Under the pieces are notes generated by a model that had not been told where the DNA came from, searched no databases, and saw only the letters and a program-made list of their open reading frames with translations. Of a stretch of 64,000 nucleotides of DNA, positions 36,039-47,504 are shown in pieces. How positions within the stretch are numbered: position 1 is the stretch's first letter; every line of letters starts with the position of its first letter. The position numbers and the translations under genes are program-made. Source of the stretch: Coix lacryma-jobi var. lacryma-jobi (lineage: Eukaryota > Streptophyta > Magnoliopsida > Poales > Poaceae); NCBI GenBank assembly GCA_009763385.1, contig CM019827.1, positions 109,271,204 through 109,335,203 on the forward strand, given 5' to 3'.

Positions 36039-37250
36039 AAGAAGGAGCTCCGGCCTGTCGGATCAACTTCTTCATCTTGTACCTGCGGATTCAAGTTTAT
36101 CTTCAACTTGCTTCAGCGATTGTTTCGGTAATCAACGTCTATATTTAAGTTTGAGCCATTGTTCTTATTATTCTTAAGGTTTATGACTTTCTTTTGAGTA
36201 CTTTAATTCTAGTCATTCTAGAGTTTGTAAGCGTGGTGCTTGGACTTGATAGCTCATAAATGCCTCCTATAACGCCGGTAGTAGTGGTTGTTCGCAAGGG
36301 TGACTCTTATAGCTTTGTTGATTCTTCTATAGTCCACTTACTCGTGTGTAGGCTCGGTAGGATTATACATTTGCATAAAAGATTCATACTCTGGTTGTGA
36401 CCTTTTATGGCAACTTCCCCACTAAGAATAATATAAACATATCACTCTTAAGTTGGAATTAGACAGCCTTAGTGATCCCCTCTATGATTTTAGCTTCTCC
36501 GTCCTTGTTAGCTACTCAGGGGTTATACTCTTTAAGGCTTAACACTATCCGTTCCTTTGGGTTCGATATTAAAACTGGGTTACTCCGGTGAAGTGCTACA
36601 TCGGTAGATTTTATGTGTGCGCTTGCGGATAAAGTAGAGTGTGCGTTAATTTATACCAACAGATAGCAAATTGCATTTGACTTCAGATCGGAGAGAGAGA
36701 GAGATTAGGCAGCATTCCTAGACGGAGATCGAAAGCACACGGTCACGCCGACCAGTCGGCGTATTTCCTCTTCTTGGCGTGCAGGACCACAAAAGCTTGG
36801 ATGAGCCCTGTTAGCAGAACCGCAGTAGGAGCTGCTCGCGGAACGACGCTAGAGCACTCACGCGAGCCTCGCTCAGCGGCGATGAGGTATTCGCCATTCG
36901 CGATCTGCTCCTAGGTTGGTTGTGTGAATGTGACGGCTATGAAAGAGGAGGCCGAGTGGGATACTAGGAGCTAGGGTTAGAAATTTGTTTATATACTATA
37001 TGCGTTGTTGGGCTAAAATGGGCTGACTTGGGCTAAATTGTAGTATGCAACATGCTAAAACTTATAGCAATTTCCTTAACGGGGCGGGTATGCGGGGAAC
37101 GGGGACGGGGACTGGGAAACCGTCAGACCCGATGGGGATTGATTTTCTCCCATTTTCATCCCCGTGGGGGACAAAGTCTCCCTATCCCCGTCCCCTAATA
37201 GGGAAATTCCCCGCGGGGAATCGGGGATCGGGTCCCTATTGACATCTTTA
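35018..37250. mobile_element. Non-autonomous hAT transposon (with solo LTR inside)
   Basis: Terminal inverted repeats are CAAGGATGGCAACGGGG at 35018 and, read inward from 37250, TAAAGATGTCAATAGGG. The 8-bp target duplication TGTGGGGA is at 35010-35017 and 37251-37258. Without the element B solo LTR and its duplication the element is about 970 bp. Subterminal parts are rich in CCCCGTCCCC-type runs. There is no transposase. Confidence 0.9.
35404..36661 (+). repeat. Solo LTR of element B
   Basis: It is 1,258 bp (TGTTGACACTGG to ACCAACA), flanked on both sides by GATAG (35399-35403 and 36662-36666). This is the signature of LTR-LTR recombination after a full-length insertion. It includes a (GA)n run at about 35989-36035. 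Confidence 0.95.
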
Positions 37251-37258
37251 TGTGGGGA

Positions 37259-37781
37259 CGGGATGTCAGCGAAATGGAGGGGGAAGAGAACGCGCACACG
37301 TGGTGGGCTTTGGCTGGAGTATGCTTCTGGGATTTCGTGGGAGCAAAAGGGAGCTAACTATGAAGTGACTCAACCCAAGAGTGAGGTAGGTGAGAGGGGG
37401 GAGAGTGCAAACGCGACTGCTAGGCCATCTGTCGACACGGGCCGCAAGAAGCGAGAAATGAGGAGGGAGAGTGAGTAGGCTAGGCGGTCTGGGCCTTCGA
37501 GATAGAAGCCAAGATGAGGGAGGAGGGAAAACATTTTTACCTGTTTTTTTGTCTTAACAAATTTTTAAAAGCATTTTGACATTAAATTTGAATTCTTTTG
37601 AATTTTAATCATCACAAAATTAGATATATACCAGCATATATGCTCAAACATGTTGCTACACCTATGATGTATTTTAAATTAAATAAAAAAATTTATTTTT
37701 CTATATTCGCATGAGCACCAAAACCATAAAATAAAATAATTTTATACCTATTTTAAAAATTACAAAATTTAGGGTGTTACA
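37259..37781 (-). repeat. Old Tekay-type LTR, right end
   Basis: GC-rich and then AT-rich sequence ends at TTTAGGGTGTTACA (37781). Read on the minus strand it begins TGTAACACCCTAAATTTTG, a typical start of Tekay-type LTRs (family knowledge). It continues the sequence interrupted by the hAT at 35018. Confidence 0.7.
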
Positions 37782-38080
37782 TAGCTCTCGACAAGAGAAA
37801 ACCCAACTCAACGCATCTGTTGGGTAAAGGCAGCCCAAAATAATTGAGCCGATGCCACGCTAGAGTCGAGTTTGGGCCGGCAAAAGGAAAAGTGCCGATT
37901 TTTTTTATTTGGCCCGGCCCCGTTAGTTCGTGTCAAAACGGCAGGGCCGGACGCCCAGCAGGGCCCTGCATTTTCTTCTCCCCCCTTCTCTCGTTGCGAC
38001 GACTGGCCGATCGCCGCCGCCCGCCGCCCGCCGCTCCCCTACGCCAGGTGCCCAGGCCGTCGTCGGGCCCTTCGCCGGCG
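37782..38080 (+). promoter_or_regulatory. Promoter and 5' leader of the ECHIDNA-like gene
   Basis: Only about 300 bp separates the LTR end from the start codon. The right part is GC-rich (CGCCGCCCGCCGCCCGCC, about 38012-38030), as expected for a broadly expressed plant promoter and leader. No clear TATA box is seen; a T-run followed by ATTTGG lies at about 37898-37912. The transcription start cannot be placed from the sequence alone. Confidence 0.5.
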
Positions 38081-41000
38081 ATGAGCACCCAACAGGTACG
38101 TCTACCCCTTCTCTTCTCTTCCCCTCCTCCTGTGCCAAACCGAGCACCCAAACCCTAACTTAAGCCATTTGCATTCGGATCTGTTCTATCATATAGTATT
38201 ATGCCTACCATTTCCTTTTTCTTTTTGCAAAATTTGTCGTGTGTAAATGTGTACACCCATGTTCCTTACTGGGTCTGCCTCTGTTGCAGGAGGTTGCTGA
38301 GAACTATGCAAATCCTAAGACATGCTTCTTCCATGTGCTCTTCAAGGTACATTGCCTGCAGTTTCTGATCTTATATGTAGCAGAACCGTGGCTAGGTTTG
38401 AGCTGATTCGGATTGTTTCTCTGTGAAGGCATCAGCATTGGCGTTCTACATACTGTCCACACTGTTCGTGAACAACTTCGTCATCATCTTTGTCATCACT
38501 GTGCTCCTCGCAGCACTTGATTTCTGGGTCGTGAAGAATGTCAGCGGAAGGATACTGGTTGGGCTGCGGTGGTGGAATGAGATTAACGACGAGGGAGAGA
38601 GCGTCTGGAAGTTTGAGTGCCTTGATGGAGAGGTTTGAATTTGGCATTTTGTATCCTTGTTTCCCTTTTTTCGTGTTTTGGTCCAACTGTGCACGCCCTA
38701 AATTCAATTACCCTTTTTGTTGCAGTCTCTGGCTAGGATGAACAAGAAGGACTCATGGCTGTTCTGGTGGACTCTATATTTGACTGTAAGTGCTGTAGAG
38801 GCCACCATTTACTATTAGAAGTTTCATGTTGCTTGAAGTATTGCTGAATGCACCTCTATATTTAGATGACATGCAATCAATTAGTTTCTTAGGGAAGTAA
38901 CAATGAGATACAGAGCCTAGATAAAACTACGCCCACCCCACCACCACCACCACACCTAAATTTACATGGAAATCTATAAACTCAGCAGAAGCATGCAAGA
39001 TTGCTCCGCATAGAGTTAGTGAGAATACTGGCGAGCACTCATGTATATAAACTATAAAGTGCTACTTGTATTTCTTACTTGTCACTATCACTAAAATTGG
39101 TATGAATGTTCATAGGAATTTTGGGAGATGGTGGTTGTAATTTTATAAGTGCATATGATTATTATAAACTTTATTTCCTTTGAATGTTGGTGACTTGGTG
39201 CCTCTGAAGTTTCTCTTCACCAGAAAAAAAGGGACTGGTATTAGATTACATACATGTCTTCAGTTTAATATATTTCCCTGTACCTGTATCCTGTGGGATA
39301 GCCAACCAAAAACGAGTACTGTATATGAATGTTTTCCACATATGGTGCTAACCAGCTGTACATTTCACTCTTTCATCTACAAACTGTAGTTTAGAAAAAA
39401 TGTGAAAATTAATGTTTTCCTTGATATATAATTGCAATAGATGGAATATAACATGAATTGAATGAGATAGCATGACAATAGTGGTTTGAGGTGTTGGCCC
39501 ACCATACGAGCTCCCATGAGGCCATGACCATGATTAAACCGAGCTGTTCGAAGCATATTAAGTATTAACTCCTGGTTAAACCTTTTCCTACCAAGTTGTG
39601 GCAAAAGAACAAGTGTATTATTGCACCAGCATGGTCTATCAAGAGTGGGGTTAGACCTGAGCCAATCTGGATGCTGATCTATTATAGTGGGAAATGAAAG
39701 TTTGGGGCATTCGTATAGATTTTGTATCCTGCTAGTTTGGCAAAGGAATCGTTGCTCCTATAATTTTTATATATTTTATTTGTTTACCAAATGGGTTTAT
39801 TATTGAAAGTAGAGTCCTGGCTAAGGTTAGATTTGAGAATTCATGAATCATAGGTCATAGGTCTGTTTTTCTTTTCTATTTTAGAGATTGACATGAACAC
39901 TAGGGAAAAATTCGATTAAGCACACGACCAGGTGCCCAGGCCATAGATCTTTTTTTCTTTTCTATTTTGGAGTAAAATGGACCTCTTGAATCATCATAGT
40001 GTGCTGTGTCTTCATGATTTTCATATAGAATTTCCCATAATTCCATTGTCAAGGACGTCGAACCCTTGGGTAGCTGGACCTCGGCTACGTAGTTCGTAGC
40101 CGCGATCCGTCTTCTAGGGCGAGGTTATACCCCTCTGCTTCCTAGGCTTGAGAGCACGGGAGGAGGAGATAGATTGATTTGACAATATCTTTGCTTAGAT
40201 TGAAAGGATGCGTAGCCTCTCTATTTATAGTCCTGGGAAGACTTAGCCCTCAAGTAATCTAATCAAACCCTAATCAAATGTAATCCGATGGCGGCGGCGG
40301 TGCTACAGTACCGTGTGAACAGTACCCATGACGCTACAGTACTCGTGGGTACTGTTCGTGTCGGCCTGCTTTGGGCCCAGCGGCCCCACATGACATCCAT
40401 TTTCTTAATTTGGAATTAGGACAAAGTTTAAATAGAGCACAATTCTGTCACAATAGATTGACTGGAAGGCAGAGGCTTGGACGTTGTGGAAGCACCACAA
40501 AGATCATGTGGTCAATGGAACCAATGCTAGTACACAACAAGGTTATTAAGGCGTTGCCTAGTCGTCTGAGCTGTTTTTGAATCATGGCATCGTCGTCACC
40601 GTGGCCTCCTCACGCATGGTGTTGCCTAGCACCAAAAGTGGTCGCCAAGACGTCGTATTCGCTAAGGCGGACACCGCTTGATGGAAAAGACATGAGGGAA
40701 AGAGCAGCGTGATGCGCGCGCACGGGAAAAGGATTTAGCCCGGGGGGGGGGGGGAGGCGAGCTGCGCGTGCGCGGGGAAAGCACACGTACACCTCCTGCG
40801 AAAGTCTCTTCATCTGACTTGCGCCAGTTAAGAGAGAGAGAGGGAAATCTGGCAGCGCGTGGCACATGCGATTGCGATTCCCGCCCCCATCTGCGACCGC
40901 AACTCCCGCCTAGACTGGGGCTCCAGCCCCGTCCGCGGCTGCATTCTGGACTTCGCCTGTACGCTGCCCTCCCCGATTCTTGTCCACTCTGCAGGCATGT

Positions 41001-42640
41001 CCTCCTTTTCCTTCCTCTCCTCTTTGCTGTGTTTCTGCTCTTCCTCCCCTTCTTCCTCTGCTCCTTCTACTCTGCTCTGTGCTGGTTGGTATTAGTGGCT
41101 ACTATGGGTGCATTGAAAGACTGCTTGACATGCCTAGATGATGTTATCTCACTGGAGTCTAATTTGCTGCTATTGAGAGGATAGATTTCAGATTTGCTGG
41201 TTTGCTACTTTATGCTGTGCACTGCTTCTCTAGCAGCACTATTTATTATTGTATTATATGGTATGATTTGCTTCTAAGATCTAGTGGAATTATATATTAA
41301 GATATGGGTATGGTGTCGCTTCGCCACGTGCCTTAAACACCTAGGCGTCTGGAAGGGGGTAGCTCGCTGCACCTCGCCTTACCGTCTTAATAACATTGGT
41401 ATACAGCTTGTCCTCAAAAAGAATTTTTTGAGGAGGCTCACCTCTGGTGTCTAGCAGGTGTCAGGGGCTTATCTCTTGGAGGTGGTTGCCAGATATGTGT
41501 GTTTGGTGATTTGCTTGGTCAGGTTGTTTTTCGTTTATCTTAGAACTGAATGTAACTTAAGTCCTGCTGTGAGGGTACATTTGTGTGTGTTTTGGGTGCC
41601 TTGTATACTCCATGCTCTTCTTAATTAAGTTACATGCAGCTCTCATGCATAGTCGTTAAAAAAAAGGAACTGGGAGGCAGAGGTGAAGAAAAACGTGGGG
41701 AACTTTATGTGGCTAAAATGATATTCATATGTATCCCCACACTTCCCCATTGCTTGATATGTAGTCCATAATAGAGAGGTACAACTTAAGTTTAGAGTAT
41801 TTCAAAAATACCATTCCTTCCATGTTTCAGGCTGCTGCGTGGATAATACTTGGGATATTCTCGCTCATCAGACTTCAAGCTGATTACCTTCTTGTTGTTG
41901 GAGTTTGCTTGAGCCTCAGCATTGCAAATATTATTGGGTTCACCAAATGCAACAAAGGTGCACATTCTCCTGTACTGCATCCAATGCTACCTTGTTAGAG
42001 AACTAATGATTATTGAAAGTAAACCATGCTTCCTTCAAGACGATCAATCAGTCCTATAATTCTTTTCTGAATAAATAAACAGATCTACAACTAGAAAAGT
42101 TTGGTCTACTATTTGCAAAGTGGATAGGTAGCAGCAGAATATTGTGTACTATTCTCGTCTGGATCTGTTTCTGTATCCTGAACCCTGAAGTTATCTTTCT
42201 ATTGCTTTGCTACCTAATGCTACACAGGTCAACTTAGATGCCCCCCCCCCTTCTCTAGCTTGTTTTCTATTACTCACTATTCTTGTTGTTGCCTATTTAC
42301 TCCAGTCATAGCATCGGGTTCATTTCACTGGGGCATCCTTTCAGAAATACTTTTACACCATCTTTGCCTGCATACTGTTTGCTTAGCTCTACCATCTGAC
42401 ATCTCACGTGAACTATGCACAATTTCTTGGGTTGTCAAAGATGTTAGACCTCTTCAATTACATTACATACTTAAATTCATGCCTGCAACGATGCAATGTC
42501 ATGCTCAATTCTATGTAAGCTTGATGTTGTATTGCTATGCTTATGTTACAGATGCCAAGAAGAACATCCAGGATTGGACAACGAATGCCCTTCTATCAGG
42601 GAGCGTCAGGTCACATCTGCAGTCAGCATTTGGTGTCTGA
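38081..42640 (+). CDS. ECH: TVP23-family Golgi membrane protein, ECHIDNA orthologue
   Basis: Six exons: 38081-38095, 38290-38346, 38429-38632, 38726-38785, 41831-41957 and 42552-42640. They sum to 552 bp (183 residues plus stop) with GT-AG introns and an unbroken frame. Landmarks are ENYANPKTCFFHVLFK near the N-terminus, WVVKNVSGRILVGLRWWNEI, DSWLFWWTLYL, RLQADYLLVVGVCLSLSIAN and a short soluble tail. Four hydrophobic segments are visible (about residues 25-52, 100-117, 122-132 and 136-152), as in the TVP23/FAM18 family (DUF846). From family knowledge, plant ECHIDNA acts at the trans-Golgi network with YIP-type partners in secretory sorting and cell elongation. Length matches the usual 180-190 residues. 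The first exon encodes only MSTQQ, so the start depends on the GC-rich leader ATG with a good context (GGCGATGAG). Intron 4 is enlarged to 3 kb by transposons. Confidence 0.95.
40047..40395 (-). repeat. Solo LTR in intron 4 of ECH
   Basis: A 349-bp block starts TGTCAAGG and ends CATGACA, flanked by TCCAT on both sides (40042-40046 and 40396-40400). The minus strand has a TATA-like CTATAAATAGAGAGG, suggesting minus orientation. The family was not identified; no internal sequence remains. Confidence 0.85.
40538..41398. mobile_element. hAT-type non-autonomous element in intron 4 of ECH
   Basis: Inverted ends are CAAGGTTATTAAGGCG (left) and CAATGTTATTAAGACGG (right end, read inward). Flanking octamers GTACACAA (40530-40537) and GTATACAG (41399-41406) match at six of eight positions, fitting an old hAT insertion. 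The left half is GC-rich with a run of 13 G at 40742-40754. Open frames inside lack homology I recognise. Confidence 0.7.
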
Positions 42641-42840
42641 ACAACAACCTACACCTAAGACCTAGTTATACGTATAGTGCTGTATAATTTACAGATAACA
42701 TGATTGGTCACTAGAATGTGATTGTTTTGGTGTTTTTTTTTTGTTTTCCATGTGCATCTTGCTAGGCAGAGGTTGGAAGAACTTTTTCAAAACCGTGTAT
42801 CAAGTTGATGTATACTGCTATTAGAATTTTAATAAAATCG
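42641..42840 (+). terminator. 3' untranslated region and poly(A) signal of ECH
   Basis: AATAAA at 42831-42836, about 190 bp after the stop codon, follows a T-rich stretch. It is the only canonical signal close to the stop. Confidence 0.6.
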
Positions 42841-43659
42841 TCCTTTATAAAAAAAACAATGTACAGATAACATGATAATGCATTTTTATTTTATCCATCT
42901 TGTCTAGTTTCATCTCTTGCAATGCAACTGACCTCAACCTTTTATTTGCTGGCAAGTATTATGCGGTTTATCCCATCAACTCTTGTTAGGCATTTTGTAA
43001 TGTAGAAGATGAGAGAGCAGCTTGGTAGAGTAATTAGGACTTTTCGTCTGTGTGTCTGCGTTTTTGGGCAACGTCAGAGATGACGTTAGCCAGAGGTTAG
43101 GTTGACGCGTCGAAGAGAATTGTGTTTGGTCAGGATCAGGCGTCCCACTTTCTAACTTATTCTAGGTTTTTGTCTCCACAAAAACCTGCTTTTTCTTTAT
43201 GTAGACTTATTCTATATCTTTTTCTTAGAAGTAACTGCAATATCTTGGGAATGCCTACTTATCTTTCCAGCTGTCGAGTGGCATGAATCATTTTTCATCT
43301 GCAGGAGTAATTGAAAAAAAAATCAAAATGAATGAGAGGTTCATTTAATTCCAAATCAAATTAACTCATGAATTACAGTGGAATTACTAATTTACAGCCT
43401 ACATTGCTGTGACAGTCCATTTTTTGCAGTAGCGATTGACGAATGGCAGGCTCTCATTTTATTTGAACACTTTTATCCACACATGAATTGACGTGCTCTA
43501 TATTATTAGTCCATATATATAATGTATGCCCCTTTCCTGGGAATTGGCCGCATTTGCAACGCAAATCTTTGATATTTGTTCATCCTACAAGGATGAGCGG
43601 CGTGCGGTGTATGCTACTGTAGATATTTGATGGATCACCCCAAAGGTAAAATGTTTCCA
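42841..43659. other. Intergenic sequence, nothing recognised
   Basis: AT-rich unique-looking sequence with no convincing frame or repeat. It contains no tRNA-like fold that I could recognise by eye. Confidence 0.5.
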
Positions 43660-44360
43660 CGACAAACACACACGGGTAAAAATAGTTATCGGCTCTATTA
43701 GATTTGGCAATCTATTAGATTCATTAAGTTACCATGTGTTTGCTCTATGTTTGATGTTTTATGTATATTTGCAACACTCTTTTGCCCAATATAGATCTCG
43801 CTCGGTTCGGCTCTGTCTTTTATAGATCTATCCTGTTCTTTCATATTCATTATTGTAGAGTCTTCCATGCAGTAGATCTATTGTCCGTAATAGCCGATTT
43901 GATCGTATCTAGATTGCCACGTGGTGAGGGTTCATGCACGTTAAGTACGTTTGATCTATGACAAGGCTAGGCGTCGTGCGGCAGGCGCAGGCTTTAGATT
44001 AGTTTAATCATGCTTGATTTGCATGTTCAATCCCCATGGACCCCAACTCGGTTGCACAATCGAGATTGGTTAAACTTTAATTCATAGTTAATATACCATG
44101 CAAGTACAGTTCTCATGCAAACGTATTCGGCAACTTGTTATTCACGTAACTTCGTTCATACTGCCGAATGATCTTTAAACCTGTTGGCAGATAGCTTTCA
44201 TAGCTATATGTCGTCGTAAGTGGCTTCAGGGCCATACATCTTGGAACTGTCTGGTCATACCCGGCATGTTCCAGCTTTATATTTAACAGTTTACCTCCTT
44301 TGTTAGTTGCAGGGCAAACTGACTGGCACGCACCGGACTTCTGAGCACCCGGGCCACGTT
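43660..44360 (+). repeat. Gypsy-like LTR fragment, related to 57240-58270
   Basis: Shared blocks in the same order: ATCGGCTCTATTAGATTTGG (43690 and 57270), TTGGAACTGTCTG (44240 and 58129), GGCA-GTTCCA (44265 and 58153) and a GCTGGCATG-like block (about 44320 and 58210). Identity is patchy, so this is an old truncated copy. Confidence 0.6.
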
Positions 44361-44768
44361 TGAAGCTAGCTCCCGGTCGCAATTGCAGCACGGGATTTTT
44401 GAGATTTTTCGCACACTTGGGTCGTCTCTGAAAGCGACGCGTTTTTTTGGAACTGTGTGCAGAATCCCTACAAAAATTCAGAAATTCAAGAACAGCGACG
44501 AGCCCACGGTTCATAGCCAAGTCGCTGCGTCCCCGGCGTTATCACCTCTACGGATCCGCGTTGGACGTTATCCGCGTGGGCCGTGTGCCGTGGAGACGAG
44601 ACTACACACCGCCAAGTCGCCATCACGGCATCACGAAACAAACATTTTTCTCCTTTCTCACGGTGGCAGTGTCGTTTTCGCGTAAACTGCTCGATATATA
44701 TACGGCAATTATTTCCCACCACAAAATTACTGCACGCGAAATTATCGAGGCACACAACGGTTGTGCAA
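44361..44768. other. Intergenic sequence, nothing recognised
   Basis: GC-mixed sequence with short overlapping frames on both strands. No domain, promoter or repeat could be supported. Confidence 0.4.
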
Positions 44769-44770
44769 TA

Positions 44771-44817
44771 TTCCCTCCGTCGGATTTCTAGAGACAGTTA
44801 TTTAGAGACGAAGGGAG
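44771..44817. mobile_element. Miniature Stowaway-like remnant (47 bp)
   Basis: Inverted ends TTCCCTCCGTC and CTCCCTTCGTC are flanked by TA on both sides (44769-44770 and 44818-44819). Nearly the whole interior is lost. Confidence 0.6.
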
Positions 44818-44819
44818 TA

Positions 44820-45251
44820 GTCTCGTTGTCGCACCGAGTCTTTCATAGCCTTTTGCCCCTTGTTCCCCCACCCAAAGAAAAATCTTTTCCGCCAGAAAAT
44901 CGTAAGGCCACCTTTAGTTCCTCAAAAGTACTCAATTTTTTTCAAGATTTCTTGTCACATCGATTTTTTTAATGTTTGCATGGAACACTAAATATAGATA
45001 AAAAATAACTAATTATACTTTTAGTTTGTCCATGTCGAGAAAAATCTTTTAAGTCTAGTTAGTTCATGTTTGAACAAAGTTTGTCAAATAACAACAAAAA
45101 TAATAAAAAAAAATTCCCAAAAGTTTTGCACACTGAACGAGGCCTAAGCATCACGGAGAAAAAAAGGTCACATGGTCACAGTCAGACGCACGCTGGAAAT
45201 AAGCGTCCAAAATGTCGGCCACGCCATCCCATAAACCTTATCCACTTAAAA
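44820..45251. other. Intergenic sequence, nothing recognised
   Basis: AT-rich with poly(A/T) tracts; no gene or repeat boundaries were identified. Confidence 0.4.
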
Positions 45252-45855
45252 CTAAGGTTGGTTTAGATATACCAGACTTTAGGGCATGTTCGTTTCCCTC
45301 GCAAAATTTTTTTTGCCACTCACATCGAACGTTGCGGCACTAGTTTAGCCTATTAAAAATATAGTAATTAAAAAACTAATTTGTCAGCCGGAGACTAATT
45401 CACGAGACGAATCTATTAAACTTAATTAGTCCATGATTTGACAATGTGGTGCTACAGTAAACATTCGCTAATGATGGATTAATTTACCTTAATAGATTCG
45501 TCTCAGTAATTAGCCTATGACCTTGTAATTAGTTTTATAATTAATTTATTTTTAATAGGCTAAACTAGTGCCGCAATATTCGATGTGACTCGCAAAAAAA
45601 AATTACCAGGAAACGAACACCCCCTTAGCTAGCTAAATTTAACTACTAGACATACAAATAATTCAACTAAAATTAAATTTTAGCAGAATGTTTCTCAGCT
45701 ATTCCAACTCAGTTAAAATTTAGTTGAGTCTATTATCTAGAGCATCCAAACACCCTGCTAAAATTTAACTGAGAAACTTTTAGTTGACTAAAATTTTACA
45801 TTAAAATTTTAGTTAGCTAAATTTTAGTTAGGTACATCCAAACATATCGTCCTTA
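45252..45855. mobile_element. Palindromic MITE, host of a nested Tourist
   Basis: The left end CTAAGGTTGGTTTAGATA and the right end, read inward (CTAAGGACGATATGTTTGGA), are similar inverted termini. The interior is built of AAATTTTAGTTAGCT-like inverted blocks. The Tourist at 45282-45624 interrupts it near the left end. Target duplication is not clear. Confidence 0.5.
45282..45624. mobile_element. Tourist-like MITE (PIF/Harbinger type)
   Basis: Inverted ends GGGCATGTTCGTTTCC and GGGGGTGTTCGTTTCC (right end, read inward). TTA duplications lie at 45279-45281 and 45625-45627. The 343-bp interior has the AATTAGTCCATGATTTGACA and GCTACAGTAAACATTCGC phrases common in this family. Confidence 0.9.
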
Positions 45856-46251
45856 GTTTTCCTTGCTGGCCAATATTATGGCCTAATTTCAGATTCAGAT
45901 TTCTGGGCAACTATTCGTGCCGAGAAAATTGTATATTTGAGACTTCAATCGTTGCACTTCGTAAATATGTCATTTTCATTGTAGATTTTATAAAAATAGG
46001 TCTTTAAGCATTAGACACTTGAGTACATGTATTTGGATACGAAAGATGCATCTCCCCAAGATTGACTGTTCCTTTGCCATTTTACCTCAGCCGAACCCCA
46101 TCGACACCCAAGATGGCTAGGCTCTCGACGTCCAGCAGCCTGACCTGCCCTTGGCCGCCGACGGTCTGGTCACGGCCGCGCAAGGCCAGGGTGAGCCGCT
46201 CGCCGTTGCCCAAACTACGCCACTCGCCCCGATGTAGGCCTGGCCGAGCCG
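45856..46251. other. Intergenic sequence, nothing recognised
   Basis: AT-rich up to about 46075, then GC-rich. No supported gene. Confidence 0.4.
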
Positions 46252-46556
46252 GCGTGTTTGTCACCTTGGCCCAGCGGCCTGGCTGCGCTCCCGGCTGCCC
46301 AGCGCGGCTGTTTGCGGGCTTCGCCCACGAGCAAGCCCGGCCACGAGGAGCCAAAAGGCACCCCTCCGCCTGGCCCCGGGGAAACGCCACTAGGGTTCGT
46401 TTCTTGGGAGCCAGGCTCGGCGCGGCGCCGCGGGGCGATTTCGGCGGCCCCCGCTAGGACGGCGCGGTGGCTCGCGCGGGCTCGCGCGGGAAGGGGAAAC
46501 TTCCTCGCGTGCTTGCTCGCCGCGCGGGAAGGCCAATCCATGGCGAAAGTTGTCGC

Positions 46557-47179
46557 CTTTATAAGCCGATGCTGCCGCTCCCTCTTCTCCCCTCTACTCT
46601 CTGGCCTTTCCTCTTCCACCCACCGCGTGAGAAACCGGCAGTGAGCAGCAGTTCGTGGCGGCAGCGCACTCCGTCGGCGGCCGCCTTCCCCATCCCTCGG
46701 TTGCCGCGGCGTTTGGTCAGCTGCGGTGCTGCTCCAGCCATTGCCGGGACTCCGTGGTGGTGGGCATCCTCTTTGTCTCCGTCCCCGATCTGCATCCTCT
46801 ACTTCTCCATCTTCCGGCGGATCTGCTTCCTCTACTCCCAGATCTGCCTCCTCTCCGTCGCTAGGACCTCGAGCGCAAGGTGAAATCGATCCCCTTTTCC
46901 CCTCCCCCGGTCCCCCTAAATCTGAGTCGTTAGATTATGTTTGTACATGTTGTTGATCTACTTTGCTCTGGTAGTACTTGCTGCTGTTAATTTGTTAGTG
47001 CCCTTGCTTCAGTTCATTTTGTTTGATTTCGATTGGTCTATGATGTAGTCCTTGCTTTGCACTGGGAGGCATCTTTTTATGGATGTAGCCGTGCAACTTT
47101 ATGCACTGTGATATAATCATGTAGATGCCTAGCAGGGTATTCTCAACTGAAATCAGTTTTCATGTGTATATGCTTGTAG
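46557..47179 (+). promoter_or_regulatory. Putative promoter, 5' leader and leader intron of the transposase gene
   Basis: TTTATAAG at about 46557 is a plausible TATA box in GC-rich surroundings. A CT-rich leader follows. GAGCGCAAG|GTGAAATC (46881/46882) is a good donor and TGCTTGTAG (ending 47179) a good acceptor directly before ATGGATCCC. A 5' UTR intron ending at the start codon is common in plant genes. The same leader exon could instead splice to 51751. Confidence 0.4.
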
Positions 47180-47504
47180 ATGGATCCCTCAATGAGCCTT
47201 GAGGCTCTGTGTAGGCAGGCAGCTGCTCTGACTGTTGTTATGGTTTCCTTTGTTACCACTAGGCTAAAAAGAAAACACCCTGAGCCACAATCACATGAGC
47301 CCGATCCTTTAGCCCATGCACTTAAGATGAAAATGAGCAGCACAGGATAAGAACTTTGAACAAAATATACAACTCCACTGATTCTGAGTGCATTGCCATG
47401 ATTAGGATGAAAAGAGCTCCATTTTTTGCCCTATGCCAAACATTTAGTGAGAGGAACCTTGTAACTGCTAGAGATGGGGTTTCAGTAGAAGAGCAGGTTG
47501 CGCG

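Noticed and set aside
40768..41184. 138-codon frame in ECH intron 4
   Set aside because: It lies within the GC-rich hAT-type element and shows no similarity to a known protein; the host transcript splices around it.
43021..43090. tRNA-like phrase AGCTTGGTAGAGTAATTAGG
   Set aside because: No acceptor stem or T-loop could be paired around it; chance resemblance.
46467..46883. 138-codon frame upstream of the Harbinger gene
   Set aside because: The region looks like a GC-rich promoter and leader with a TATA-like box and a splice donor at its end; several frames are open on both strands, as composition predicts.
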